Assembly: GCA_000827325.1 (NCBI GenBank)
Contig: KN832878.1
Location: 1,488,001-1,552,000 of the forward strand
Source of the DNA: Oidiodendron maius Zn
Lineage: Eukaryota > Ascomycota > Leotiomycetes > Myxotrichaceae
Direction: 5' to 3'
Length of the DNA stretch: 64,000 bases
In this document: positions 1 through 11,365 of the stretch, in pieces
How positions within the stretch are numbered: position 1 is the first letter of the stretch
Layout: the number at the start of each line of letters is the position of its first letter
Made by a program: the position numbers and the translations under genes
Notes under the pieces: model-generated
Database searches by the model: none
What the model was told of the DNA's origin: nothing
The model's input: only the letters and a program-made list of their open reading frames with translations

Positions 1-264
1 AATCGCCATATCTGTGGAGGAAATGGTGGAGATGTGAGGCGGGAGGACACAAGGTCACAAGAGGCACAGGATGTATCGGAATACTCGCCACTACTCAGCA
101 CAAATAACACCGTCGAGAAGCATCATTGCCATTCTAAGAGTATTATCGATTCTGCACCAAAGTTTCCAACCTCCGCCGAGAGGGTCGACGATTCCGAATT
201 TGCTAGTTCCTTCCCGGAGCTCTTTCCTGACATGTCGAGCTCATTTCAGAGCATCGTGAGCTAA
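1..264 (+). CDS. Possible 3' end of an unidentified gene entering from the left edge
   Basis: The first frame is open from base 1 to a stop at 264 and would give about 87 residues, rich in Ser and Glu, ending FQSIVS. I do not recognise a family. The next 280 bases (281-544) carry another open frame of similar composition but no identifiable domain. This could be the C-terminal part of a gene to the left, or chance coding in decayed DNA next to a repeat. Low confidence. Confidence 0.22.
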   Translation, partial: NRHICGGNGGDVRREDTRSQEAQDVSEYSPLLSTNNTVEKHHCHSKSIIDSAPKFPTSAERVDDSEFASSFPELFPDMSSSFQSIVS

Positions 265-561
265 GTCATCAATCCCATGCTTGAGCTTCCCGCTAACGCC
301 AGCCCAGGATTGCTTATCAGCGTCAAATGTCGTGCCAGAAAACGCCATGTCTGCTTTGATCACTGTTGAAGCAAACCAATGGTGCTCTCAAGTCTCCAAC
401 TCGGCAACACAGTTCAGCGTCGAAAGCTTCCCCGGCCACTCCCTCCAGTGGATGGGATCAGATATTGGAATTTACGGTCTCCCACACTCTGAAGCAGACG
501 GTGAGACTATGGAGGGTGACGTGATGGGACTAACTTATAACTAGTATATAACTAAGTAGCT

Positions 562-589
562 AATATATATATATATATATATATATATT
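562..589. repeat. (AT)n microsatellite
   Basis: About 14 AT dinucleotide units lie directly before the LTR-like repeat that starts near 603. Confidence 0.8.
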
Positions 590-602
590 CATTTATATAT
601 TG

Positions 603-890
603 TGTTGACTGCGTCAGGGCTTCAGGCACATATATCACGATGTCTCAGGGTTAGTGGCAACATACGCAATGGCATACGACTGTATAGTCGTAAGGGCTTA
701 CGCATATTGCCACCTAAGCAGGTATATAAGTGTTGTGTTCTGTAGTCTAATCACCTTAGTTGTCTCTGCATCACTTAAGTTATCTAATGCTTTCAGCATA
801 TCAGCTATACCGAAAGCCTATAGTCAATATAACTGAGTTTCACCTTGATTCCTGACTACGACCTGTGCAATACCGAACCTCTGATCAAGA
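603..890 (-). repeat. Solo-LTR-like repeat, copy A
   Basis: It reads TGTTGACTGCGTCAGGGC at one end and has the conserved blocks AGTTGTCTCTGCATCACT, GGCATTC/TACCGAAAG-like and AACTGAGTTTCACCTTGAT in antisense. The same blocks recur in sense orientation at about 38.05, 38.30, 38.78, 48.88 and 59.53 kb. The length (~290 bp), the TGTTGAC end and the lack of an internal ORF fit a solo LTR. No paired LTR, gag or pol is visible here. Confidence 0.6.
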
Positions 891-1853
891 TATTGGAGTG
901 TATTAATATTTATTCTAAGACAGACTAGATATTTCAAGTCCTAGAAATATTAAGATTATTATAGCTTACAGTTGCTTTTACTATGGTATCTAAATATTAA
1001 CTATATATATATGCATAATAAAAAGAATTAGAATTAATTATATACACTTTTATTATATTATGCTAGATCTGTTCCATACACACCAAGTAGAAGTTAGTGG
1101 TAGCCCATCACCGAGTTGGCCACATCATGCAGTCGGACACTTTATTGGTGCGACATGGCCAAAACTTTATTTACTTATTCAACAAAAAGACTATATACAG
1201 ATATTGGGTCTTGCTATAGTTGGAAAATTGCCGCCTGGTATGTGCTATAATATGGTACTCACGATATGTTACTAGTGCCGCACATTATAAAGGTTTAGAA
1301 GTTGATGTAAAAAATCAGGCCAGGGGAAGCCAGTTTCGCGAGCGACTGTAACTGGCTCCGCTGCGGAAAAACCGTTTCCAAAATGGCTTATCATTGCCTC
1401 ATATGCCTCTGGTATGCTCACTGTGACCCGGATCCTTGCTCTCAAACTGAGAACAATCAGAGTGAGGTTTGTCAGAGCCCTAGAATGCTACCCCTCTACA
1501 TGCCTTTGCCCGTTTTCTTGTTAATTAGCCCTTTTCGAATTCGAGAAGCTTTGTCCTTAGTCCTAGAAGTAGAGGGAATTGACCCTAAAAGACCCACGTT
1601 TTCTTCTGTCTTTAAAGATGCTGGAAAGTAAGAAAATACTAGGGGGCGGGAGGACTGCATACTACTAATCTGTTACTCTAATATTCTCCCTTAGGAGAAC
1701 GGCGTGCATCTTGGAGCACTCTTAAGCCTCCTTTATACTTTAGTGCAGCCGCTATCAATATTGTCGTGGTGCAGGCCTTAATATAACGATAGGACATAGG
1801 TTAACTACAATATAAAGTACTGTACAATTAGACTAACCTATATAATATCTACG
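891..1853. other. Non-genic AT-rich stretch with short remnants
   Basis: This stretch is AT-rich with many stops and looks RIP-degraded up to about 1300. A small inverted repeat (GCCAGTT ... AACTGGC) lies near 1328-1355. An 82-codon open frame at 1383-1631 has no recognisable domain. I see no supported gene. Confidence 0.5.
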
Positions 1854-4458
1854 TTATGCAGGATTATATTTTAATACAAGACACTTGACAACCCCATGTT
1901 CTTCTTTCCCTCCCCCAGGGAGCTGGCTTATCACCTCCACTGCGTTCTCTAACTGCAGCTCTATCCTCTTCTCGCCGCCTACCCCTGTGCTCCACTTCAC
2001 TGTTGCCAGATTATCCTTCCCCAATGCCACCTTGGCCTCTATAGCCTCACTCAGCCTCACCCGTGGCTTAAATAACAGCTTCGTTGCCCCAGGCGCTATC
2101 GGCTGAACTCCCGCTAGCTCAGTGCAGTACTCGTACACAGGCACGCTCCCCCATGCATGGCAGTCTGACCGCTGTCGCACATCGTCCTCCTCCCACGTCG
2201 ACAGATTGTTCGCCAGCATTGCCCGCCACGGTGACCACACGCGCGCCCATGCCGCTTCGTACACGTCGTCGCCCGCAAGTGCAAATGCACGTAGTGCATA
2301 GAACTGCATCGCGTACGAACACTTGGAGAAGCGTGGCTCGGCGAAAGACTCCGTCAGGAGGCGCGCAGAGTCTGAGGGCGGAGAGGCACCGCAGAGTACG
2401 GCAAAGACCTGGCAGTGCTGCGAGTATGCTAGGGCATCGGCGACGTCAGCAGTGGAGTCAGTAAAGAAGCGGCCGTCGAAGCAGTGGGTGCGGATAGCTC
2501 GCAGGAGGGACGCAGAGCGCGCTTCGTACTCGTCCGCGTGTCCAGGGCGGCCGACGGCGCGCACAAGCTGGGCAGCTTTCTGGAGGACGAAGGAATAGAG
2601 CATGCTAAAGTAGGTATGGCGGTTGGATTTGCGCCCGGAGGTAGGCACACCCTTATCTGGGTGCTCGTCCGTCGCGCCCCATGTTGTCACCCAATCGACA
2701 TATTGCCACACGTCGGGGGGCAGGCCGCTGACTAGGCCAAGGGCATCGATGTATGAAGCGAAGAAGTCGAGCACGCCGTCGATGCGGGGAAGGAAGGAAC
2801 GCGCGTAAGGCGTATCGCCGAAGAAGAGGTGGTGGTCGCAGACTTGCAGGATCCAGTAGAGGGAGAAGCCGGCGATAATCTGCGGGACGTGTGATGGGAA
2901 ACGGGACTGCGTGAGGCCTTCGGGGGTTACAGAAGATGCGAAGTTAGTGATAGCCTGGCGCATCAGCAGGTCGTCACCTGAGAGGAGGTAGTGGAATAGA
3001 CCGACTGAGCGTGAGTCGCCGGAGTACCTGCCAGTTTCCAGCGCGATTAATTGCCATTTCTATCATCCTGAATAAGGAGGATATCGGTGTAGACTCACTG
3101 AAGCTGCTCGTAGAAGGGACAGTCCGAGTACCCATCGAACATGCAGTTCCGCATTGTTCTGATAGAGATGTCCCATATCTGCTCGCTATGCTGGTCTCCA
3201 GGTTCCTTCCAGCTAGCCTTGACAGCAAGAGGGTAGTTTACCTGAGTGGCCTCAAAGGACATCAGCTGGACAGGCTCCGGGCCAACAGTGATTTCGAGTC
3301 GTAGAATGCGGAATGTCCGGAACCAGAACGGTTCATACACCGCAGTCTTCGCATCTGGAAGATCCAAAGTCACTTCGTCATAAGGACCGATAAGATGCCC
3401 CTTCTCTGCATCCAGACGGTCAGCTTTGGTGCGGAAAAAGGGATAATTACGAGGCTCGAGCTCGTATCCTTCCGAGTATGTCACCTTGAGAGTGACCTGA
3501 GACTGCTTCGCTGCCGCTTTAAAGGTCCATCGCAGGAAGGCCGTTGAATGGACATCAGCCTGCAGTTCTAGCCTATGTGAAGAACCACCCGTAAGGATTA
3601 TCGCTCTACCATCTGAGAGATGGGCAGCCCAATCCTCAATGGCGGTAATTGAGTGGCAGGCACGGATGGTTCCCACGCCAACACGGCTCTCTTCAGGCAT
3701 AGGGATCGCGCGTGGGCGCAGGCGCCAGGGAAGGAGGTCACCATTCAGCGTCTTCATGCAATATGCCACAGGCGTAATTCGTGGATTCGGCTGGGTAGGA
3801 ACGATGCGCTCGCTGATCTGTCACAGAGAGGGGATATATCAGTCATGTGCTGAGAGCTCCATAGAACCGACACGGTGGCATCACGAGAGATTCCTTACGT
3901 GGAGGAACCCATCGTCGAGCAGTCCCATAGGGAACAAGATGCTGTCGCGCACCTGGGCCTGCCAGCCCGTGCAGGAATTGAGGTCTACGACAGTTGTGCC
4001 AGCCTCCACGCTGCCGACGACAGTCAAGCCTGCGTGTGTCGTCCTCTCGAATGGCATGGCACTTCGCGAGGCCGCAAAGTACCGGAGCACCTCAAACCTG
4101 ACCTCATTGTCCCCGCTGCTCAGGTACGGCGCAATGTCAAGCGTATCGTAATACCAAATTAGCAGGCTGCTTCTTGATGGTCCGACAGCGACCCGGATCC
4201 CGTTGACATAGAGCTTGTATCGAGTGTCTGCAGAGAAGTTTAAGAGAGCGCGAGTCGCGGGTGAAGAGAGGTTGAACTCGCGGCTGAACCCGACAACCCG
4301 TCCAGCCGTATTGTTCGTGGACGAGTCGATCCAGTCGGGAGTCCAGATCCAGTTTGCCTGAAGCTTGTCGATGGTCTACATGATATTGTTAATTGCATTT
4401 GGGTCTATAGGCAGGAGAGGAGATGCGCTCGTACATTTTGCTCCTGGGCCGTCACCAT
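1854..4458 (-). CDS. GH78 alpha-L-rhamnosidase, intracellular type
   Basis: It is predicted to hydrolyse terminal alpha-L-rhamnose from glycosides. The model is complement of 1854-3027, 3099-3817, 3899-4375 and 4435-4458, giving 797 aa in 4 exons with GT-AG introns of 71, 81 and 59 bp. The N-terminal beta-sandwich region contains ANWIWTPDWID, followed by the carbohydrate-binding beta domain. The (alpha/alpha)6 barrel carries DCPFYEQLQYSGDSR, the GH78 catalytic-region signature with the acidic residue in YEQLQ. The C-terminal beta domain contains CHAWGSVPVYEYC. The start codon at 4458 opens MVTAQEQN and has no signal peptide, so the enzyme is probably cytosolic. It is divergent from the sugar transporter at 5096, which suggests uptake of a rhamnosylated sugar followed by internal hydrolysis. 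The family call is secure; the exact start is less so because exon 1 has only 24 nt. Confidence 0.88.
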
Positions 4459-5095
4459 GATGGCTTCCGGCTTGACAAATTGGAGGTTACGATTCTAGAC
4501 AAGATTACTAAGTGCCTGTATTTAGAGGCCGATAAAAATACGCCACGGGGCGCTTTAGATGATTTATACCTACCAGGACCATCTGCGGTAGTACCATGGG
4601 GAGACCGAAGAGGGTTTCTAGTTTTCGGTCTATGCTACCCCGAAATACCTCCAGCCACCCCAACTCTGAACCGAGGTTGAGAGGGACGGAAAAGCTTCAG
4701 ACATGCGTAAGCTTCAATTCAGATCCCGTCACATGCCGACCGCGTGGCTCGGTCAGTCCTGTGTGCATGCCGCCCCTATGCTGCTGCTATCCACAAGCCT
4801 CAAAGTATAGGTATGAACCCCTTCACAAATGAATCGGTTTGCACTCTCCCGCACCGAGCTCGAATTGTGCGCTTTGACGCCGAGGCGGTTTTTCCACCTC
4901 TACCCATCGCCATCAGCTTCCCGTTCTGCGGGGTATGATGCCGTGCTACTTACGCGCTTAACCTTATGGCATCCCAGGCTCGGCCGGGGAAAACCCTCTC
5001 CAGGTTAGCCTATTATTGCACTATTAACGCAACAGGTCCTGGATTGCTCCCTCTCATTCACAAATACATAAATAAACAACAACGACCTGGGATTA
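4459..5095. promoter_or_regulatory. Shared divergent promoter region, rhamnosidase / sugar transporter
   Basis: These 637 bp separate the starts of two head-to-head genes with related functions, so co-regulation is likely. I see no unambiguous TATA box or regulator site that I can name. Confidence 0.45.
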
Positions 5096-7503
5096 ATGGT
5101 CAGCACTTCCTCCAGCAGCATCGCCCGATACTCCGCGCCGTCACTGTCACCTACCACCGCGATGGCGGAACACCAGGGCAAAAGCAACGCCGACATGATC
5201 GAGCGAACCACAACCACCGAAACGCAAATGCACACCTCCAAGGGCGGCGCCCCCTTGATGCGGTCCAAGGTCGATGATCTTAGTGTCTGGCAGAGTGCGC
5301 GCCTCTACAAGCGCGTGGGGTGTATCGCCATGGCTGCAGCGTTCTGCGCCGCGCTCGATGGCTACCGTGAGACCTTCTATTCCATTGCTTTTGCTGGTGA
5401 TAAGCTGCAAACCGCGCGCGTGCTGATATCGCGCCGAATAGAAATCAACCTCAATGGTGGCATCATCTCGAACGCGGGATTCATCAAGCAGTTCTCGAAC
5501 CCGGGGACGACGATCATAGACCCCAAGTATGTCTCGGCGTGGGGTGGCATTCAATCTGCAGGCCAGTTCGTTGGTCAAGTTGTGCGTAGGCCCTATGTGA
5601 CAACTTGCATGATTCGTTCGAGTCCCCAGCTGACGAAAGTCTCTCCAGCTCCTCCAATACGCCACAGAGAGACTTGGCCGCAAACCTGCACTTTGGATCA
5701 TCTGGGTTATTATCGTAGCTGTAAGCCGGATCCCATCGCATTGTATAGGCCAGCTGGGCGTTTCTTGTCAGATGAGGAATATGTACAGAAAAATTGGAAC
5801 TTTGCTAATGCCTTCTGCTTGGGCTAGAGTATCTTTACCGAAACATTCGCCAGCCACTGGGATCATTGGCTAGTCGCAAAGCTCCTCTCAGGCATGGGCG
5901 TTGGCATGTTGCAATCAACCATGCCTCTATATCTATCTGAGCTTGCTCCAACCCAGCTGAGAGGATTCTTCATCAACGCCTACAGCCTGTAAGTAGCCCC
6001 CAATCGTCACTTCTCTTGCATTGCAAGCGCGAAACGCTGCTTACCCTGGGCCGTTCAAGCTGGTTTATCTTAGGCCAACTCTTCGCTTCTGTTGCCCTTT
6101 ACCGGCTCAAGGCTGTGGATCCCTTGAACTACAAGACGCCTATTCTTACGCAGGTGAGCTAGAAAGCCCGTAGCGATTCACGCTCAACACTTGTAAGCGA
6201 CGCTGACATCTCACTTCAGTGGGCAATGGTAGGCTTAATCGGAATTATCTTCGCCTTTCTCCCGGAGTCGCCGTGGTGGCTCGCCAGCAAGGGGAAACTT
6301 GACGAGGCAACCAAGGTTCTACGACTATGCAACGGTGGCGTCGAAGGTTACGATATCGAGGAACAGATTGTCAGTCTTGACCTTGAACCGCATTTTATCA
6401 CCCTTTTGCCGTGCAACACTCTTATACTAACTCAAATATAGGAAATCATGACAGCCACTGTCATGGTCGAACGCCAAGTAGCCGAAGTAAACAAGGAGGT
6501 CGGCAGGTGGGCTGTCTTCCAAGGCCGTAACCTCATCCGATTCGTCATCTCCGGATGGCCTAAGATTGTCCAGCAGTTTGTCGGCTTAACCGTGTTTAAT
6601 ACCTTCGCCGTGTACTTCTGTACGTGGCGGTGTCCTTGCAAATTAGTTACCCCAGACTAACTCACTTAACACAGTCCAAAAAGCGGGTAACAAAAACCCC
6701 TTCCTCGTCACTGTCATACTCTCCTGCGTGCAACTACTCTCCATGTTCATCACCGTCACGCTCACTGACTCCTTCGGTCGCCGCCCACTGACCGTCTACC
6801 CCTACGCCGTGACCGTCCTGTCAGTTCTCTGCTTAGGAATCATCGGCTGCTTCGACTACACTGCCAAGGCCACAAGCTCCCTCTTGGTTCGTCCAACTTA
6901 ACTTACAATCCTCTAAATGTCACTAAATGCGTGCCCTACTGACTCCTCATATTCCAGGTGTTCTTCGCTTGCCTCGCTACCTTCTCGACAACCGGAGCCT
7001 CCGCCATCGGCTACGCCTACGCCGCCGAGATCCCAACGCAGTGCCTGCGTGCTCGCACCGCTGCCTGGGCTCTCGCGTCGTCGAATCTTATAGGCATCAT
7101 GTTCAGCTTCTGCACGCCTCTTATGATCAATGGAGCGGCTCAGTGGGGCGTCAAGACGGGTTTCTTGTAAGTCCTCGCACCTGCCTTCTTGTCTGATTCA
7201 GAGGATAAGACTCACGTGATTCTGTTTGTGCTACAGTTTCGCGGGTACTGGTTTCGTCGCCGTTGTTATATCTTGGTTTATCCTACCAGAGATGGCGCGT
7301 CGGACGCCTGGTGAGATCGACGAGTTGTAAGTTTCGACCCGTCCTTCGCTCGTATCTTGTGCATCTTGTGCGCGCCTGAGAACTGATGATATTGGGTTGA
7401 TAGGTTCGAGAAGAGGGTCAATCTTCGCAAGTTTGATAAGTACGTCACTGAGGTTCAGATTCGTGCTAATGAGCTGCACGGGGATGAAAAGCAGGCCGCT
7501 TAG
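5096..7503 (+). CDS. MFS sugar transporter (sugar porter family), 11 exons
   Basis: This is a proton-coupled sugar or glycoside importer of the plasma membrane. Exons: 5096-5366, 5442-5581, 5649-5720, 5828-5988, 6060-6153, 6220-6369, 6442-6619, 6675-6886, 6958-7166, 7237-7326 and 7404-7503, total 558 aa; all 10 introns are GT-AG. Visible family marks are DGYQINLNGGIISN in TM1, ERLGRKPALWIIW after TM2, PESPWWLASKGK at the end of TM6, FGRRPL in the second half, and the typical cytosolic N- and C-terminal tails. It most resembles the fungal alpha-glucoside/maltose permease branch. A second in-frame ATG at 5159 is an equally good start. The substrate is inferred from the neighbour to be a rhamnosyl or other plant glycoside and is not proven. 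The reading frame is intact throughout. Confidence 0.9.
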
Positions 7504-8778
7504 GTGTGTTTTGGGAGTAAAGTTTATGGGAGAGGCGAGAGGATTGAATGAATTGGCAAAGTATTTGAAACCACTACTCTACCTCTAATAAATACTCTAT
7601 CTTGGAATTATATCTTATTAATAAGAGTCATCCGAACCTAAGTATAAAGTGAAGACTTCGATATATTGTGCTAGTACTATCGGTTTATTTACTCCCGCAA
7701 CAAAAATATGTATAAATTACTGTATATAATACGAAGCAAGTATCTCAAATCTTCATCAGGAACCGGAGCTTGCCTTGAGTTCTCCGCACGCTGTTTTGGA
7801 AAGCTAGTTCTCGAACTCCTCTAGCTTAGCATTAGGCAAAAAATTCTCTCAATCCATACTACTCTCTCCAAAATACCTTTAATCATTCAGTTACAAAATC
7901 AACCACAGATCTTACTGTGTAGAGCGGGTTTACTAAATTAGGTGGAAGTTTTTGATTTCGGAGCTAGCGGAGACCACGATTTGGACGACTTCCATAATGT
8001 TTCGTTCCCTCGATCACTGAGAGCGCTGGCCCTTAAGAACCTTGATAGCAGGGGCCTACAACGGACAATCTCTGATTACCACTAGCCTCGACGATTCGTG
8101 AAAGATGCTCGCGAGATATCCCAAAAAGGAATTAAAAGGACCCCGAGACTGGCGGTCGGCGACTGGCGGCCGTCCGTAACTTGCTGATTAAATCGACATC
8201 ACCTCGTTAATGCGGGGTTCATCTCTCCGGTTTGAGCAAGTGACGATAGTATTTTGGGTGTATGTGGTTCATAGCTCCATGTTGCCAGAATTACCCCTCA
8301 CCCATGGGCATGGGAAAATTCCGTTCCATGTTGCGTCCATCCCTGTTACTGGGAAGGCATGATCAAGGATTAGGCATGTTAAGCTAATGAGGTCTGTTTG
8401 ATAGAAATCGCATAAAGCTTAAACGCTCTTGGCTGGTTGCCTTTTCGGGTTTAATCTCGGAACTGCCCAAGGAAGAACCACTGGAGCGCGGGCCTTGGTA
8501 GTGGAGAATGGAAGATCACCTCGGACAAGCATATCGCGAGACCTGCATAATACGCGTGGACACGGGTTAAATTCCATTATTTCAGGGGTAAGGCATCACT
8601 TACCCCACGGGGAAATTTCCACATGCCTCCAAGCTGCCAAACGGTCGGGAAAAAAAGGCAAACAGCCAACGAATATAAAGGGTCAGGGATGCCGCAAGAT
8701 AGTTCCTTTCTCATTAAGTTTGGTAACTAGGCAAGCAAATAAATCGGCAAAACCCTCCATAATTGGCTGCCTACACCA
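7504..8778. other. Intergenic, no gene seen
   Basis: These 1.27 kb lie between the transporter stop and the GH79 start. Open frames such as 8429-8760 are not continuous with any recognisable protein. The last few hundred bases should contain the GH79 promoter. No clear repeat or RNA gene is visible. Confidence 0.5.
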
Positions 8779-10537
8779 ATGGCGTCGCTTTTCCTCCCCT
8801 CGGCCTCGCTGTTGGGTCTCATCTCTTTGGCTTCAGGTTTGGCTTTCAATGTACCGGCAACGCCGCCATCGAACGCCAGCGCGCAGCTCTCTGCTGCTCC
8901 CGTGGGCGTTTCGTAAGTTTGTACATGCCCCTGCGGTCGGCAGGCCACGTGCTAAATTTCTCAGCCTTGAGTTTTTTACTTTTCCAGCGTACATGAACGA
9001 TGTTGCGGCAACCACTACTTGCCTGAAGAATCTGAAAGACCTGACAGGGACATGGCCACCGTTGCGAATTGGGGGAACTACTCAGTGCGTGCACTGCTCC
9101 ATATGTCTGCAGGTATCTTCTGATGTCGATTGCGGAACAGGGACCGAGCCACGTACGATCCGTCCTCCACCAGCGCCGTGACCTACACGGTCTCTAGCCC
9201 GAGCGATGCGCCATCCTCGCTCACCTTTGGGCCTCCGCTCATTTCGTTGGCGGCAAATTATGGTGGCAGTGTGATTTTGGGCCTCAATCGTCGCCTTAAC
9301 AACCAGACAAACTCCATTGCTGCTGCACAACTCGCAAAGAGTGAAATGACAAATCTGAATGCCATAGAGCTGGGAAATGAGCCCAACTGTAAGCTTGAGT
9401 ATCTGCACCTAGCATGTATAACTGGTTAACATGGGATTTTATTCCTTCAGTTTTCACCAGCAGTGATCCCATTGCAAACGGTGCTTCCTGGACAGCTTCG
9501 GCCGACTATGCATCTGAAGTATCCTGGCAGGAGGCAGTTTGCGGGAACCTGTCCGCATCGAATATCATTTCGGCCGGTGTATTTTTTGGAACCTCACCCA
9601 TGAGCATTGCAGGACTGACCTCGGTTGAGGGGAATGCGAATGACTACGTCAGGGACTATTGCTCCCACAATTATCCCCAATCTGCAAGCACAGCTAATTT
9701 GGCCACCCTGATGAGCCACAGCAGCATTGCTTCGCAGATCCAACCCTTTGCCGCAGAGGTCTCGGCCGCAAATGCTAAAGGAAAGGCGCACATTTTCGGC
9801 GAGACAAACTCAGGTATTTTTATCTTCTCTACTAGCGGTATCACTCTCTGACGGTGACTTTAGCCACTCAAGGCGGCGGAGGCATCAGCCCTACCTTTGG
9901 TGCTGGTCTGTGGATTTTGGATTATGTGATGCAGTCTCTCCTTATGGGTACAGAGGTACCACAATGCCACCTCATTGTTCAAGAGACCACGACTGACTTA
10001 TATTGCGCAAAAGGCACTCTATTTCCACCAAGGCACTATCGGTAACTGTAAGTGATCCCGCTCGTCTGCAATAGTGACCAAGCTCACTCAACAGGCCAAT
10101 ACTGCTGGTGGGGCCGTTACGACATGGGCTCTCCTTACTTCGGGGCGTACTTCGCGACTATGGCCCTGGCCGGAGCAGATCAGATCGCCCCCTTGGACGA
10201 CCATACCACCAACTACGCTGCATACGCCATCTACAAAGCTGGCAGCCCCGTCAGAGTTCTCCTGTACAATTCTGACTATTATACCAGCGGCACTCGATCC
10301 TCACAGACCTACACGCTGAGCGGCTTGGCATCCTCCAGCGTCACCGCCAAACGCCTTACGGCTCCGTATGCCACTTCCAGGATCGATCAAGGCCAGAACC
10401 CAACTGTTGCTGGTCAGACCTTCGTAAACGGGACTTGCACCATCCAAGGAACCTTAGTAGTTGAAACGGCCACCGCCTCTGCGGGAAGTGCGACATTTAC
10501 AGTTCAAGCCTCAGAGGCTTTGCTTGTGTACTTGTAA
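8779..10537 (+). CDS. GH79 beta-glucuronidase-like secreted enzyme
   Basis: It is predicted to release (4-O-methyl-)glucuronic acid from glycan side chains outside the cell. Exons: 8779-8912, 8965-9084, 9141-9388, 9451-9813, 9864-9955, 10014-10047 and 10095-10537, total 477 aa. The N-terminus MASLFLPSASLLGLISLASG is a signal peptide. Family blocks in order: EFFTFPAY, TGTWPPLRIGGTTQDRATYD, the acid/base motif ELGNEPN, the nucleophile region FGETNS, and YCWWGRYDMGSPYFGAY before a C-terminal beta domain. The exon joins restore each block exactly, including a short 34-nt exon, which supports the model. Neighbouring GH78 and GH55 genes suggest a plant- or fungal-wall polysaccharide context, but I see no sign of operon-like regulation. 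Confidence 0.87.
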
Positions 10538-11365
10538 TGGGATAAGTAGAAAGTCAAAGCTTTTGAGGCATCTAATAATGATCAACTCTATCGGCAGTGT
10601 GCTTCTAGGCGAAGGAGAGACCAGGGCAGAGTCGGAGCTGTGATTGGCCACGTAGTTACTATCTATGCAGTTCCAATTCTATACCAGTTGAAAATAGTCC
10701 TGCAACTTTTGTATTATAGCGACCGAATCAATCAACAAGATTAAACAAAGCATCGTGTTCGAGTCAGTGTCGGAAATAGTGCTAACAGTCTGGGAATTTC
10801 TTGAAGATCATCCGCATCTAAGGTTTGGTCTCCTTCCTGTATCCAACACGCGCTGCATCTATCCCATCCCGCCCAACCTATCTTCACTGCGACATCTGTC
10901 ATCGCGCTACTGGCATTGGAATAAGGAGCTTTAAGGCGTATCAAAGTTGTTGTTAGCATATCCTCATTAGAGCCATCAGTGCAGGCCTCAATGGCTAGGC
11001 CAAGGCGCTCTAATACGGATAATCGCGATGGTTGATAATTGTGGTGGTTGATAAAACAACTGTGACGGTATAGTGGGTGGCAACAGCGCGTACGAATCTA
11101 GAATTTTACATGAATACAATTGGCCAATTAGAGAGCAATATTACTCACTGCCATTCATGGTCGGTAGTGCCATGAGTTGCTTGATCTATAATTGGTCAAA
11201 TCCGAAGCAATACTACTCACTGCTACTCAATATTATCAAGCTGGTCAATGAAAGGCAACCCCTAGGGCATACCTCATCAAAACTATATATATAGCTCTTC
11301 CGTCATCGGACAGAGTACGTTCAAGAATTCCCACGCATATTTTCCTTCTGCTTCTTTGAATCAAA
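10538..11365. other. Intergenic with promoter of the PLP decarboxylase
   Basis: No gene is recognised. The right part holds a direct repeat (11111-11228) and a TATATATATA run near 11284-11292, about 75 bp before the decarboxylase ATG, which is a likely TATA element. Confidence 0.5.
11111..11228. repeat. Imperfect ~42 bp direct repeat upstream of the decarboxylase
   Basis: Two units share AATTGG..CAA and AGCAATA(T/C)TACTCACTGC, at about 11114-11155 and 11188-11229. They lie 140-250 bp upstream of the ATG at 11366 and may be duplicated regulatory sites. Confidence 0.55.

Noticed and set aside
5147-5701. 184-codon minus-strand ORF
   Set aside because: It is a shadow of the sugar transporter's first exons on the other strand.
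8429-9181. 250-codon plus-strand ORF overlapping the GH79 start
   Set aside because: It runs through the signal-peptide exon in another frame and across two introns; the GH79 model explains the region.
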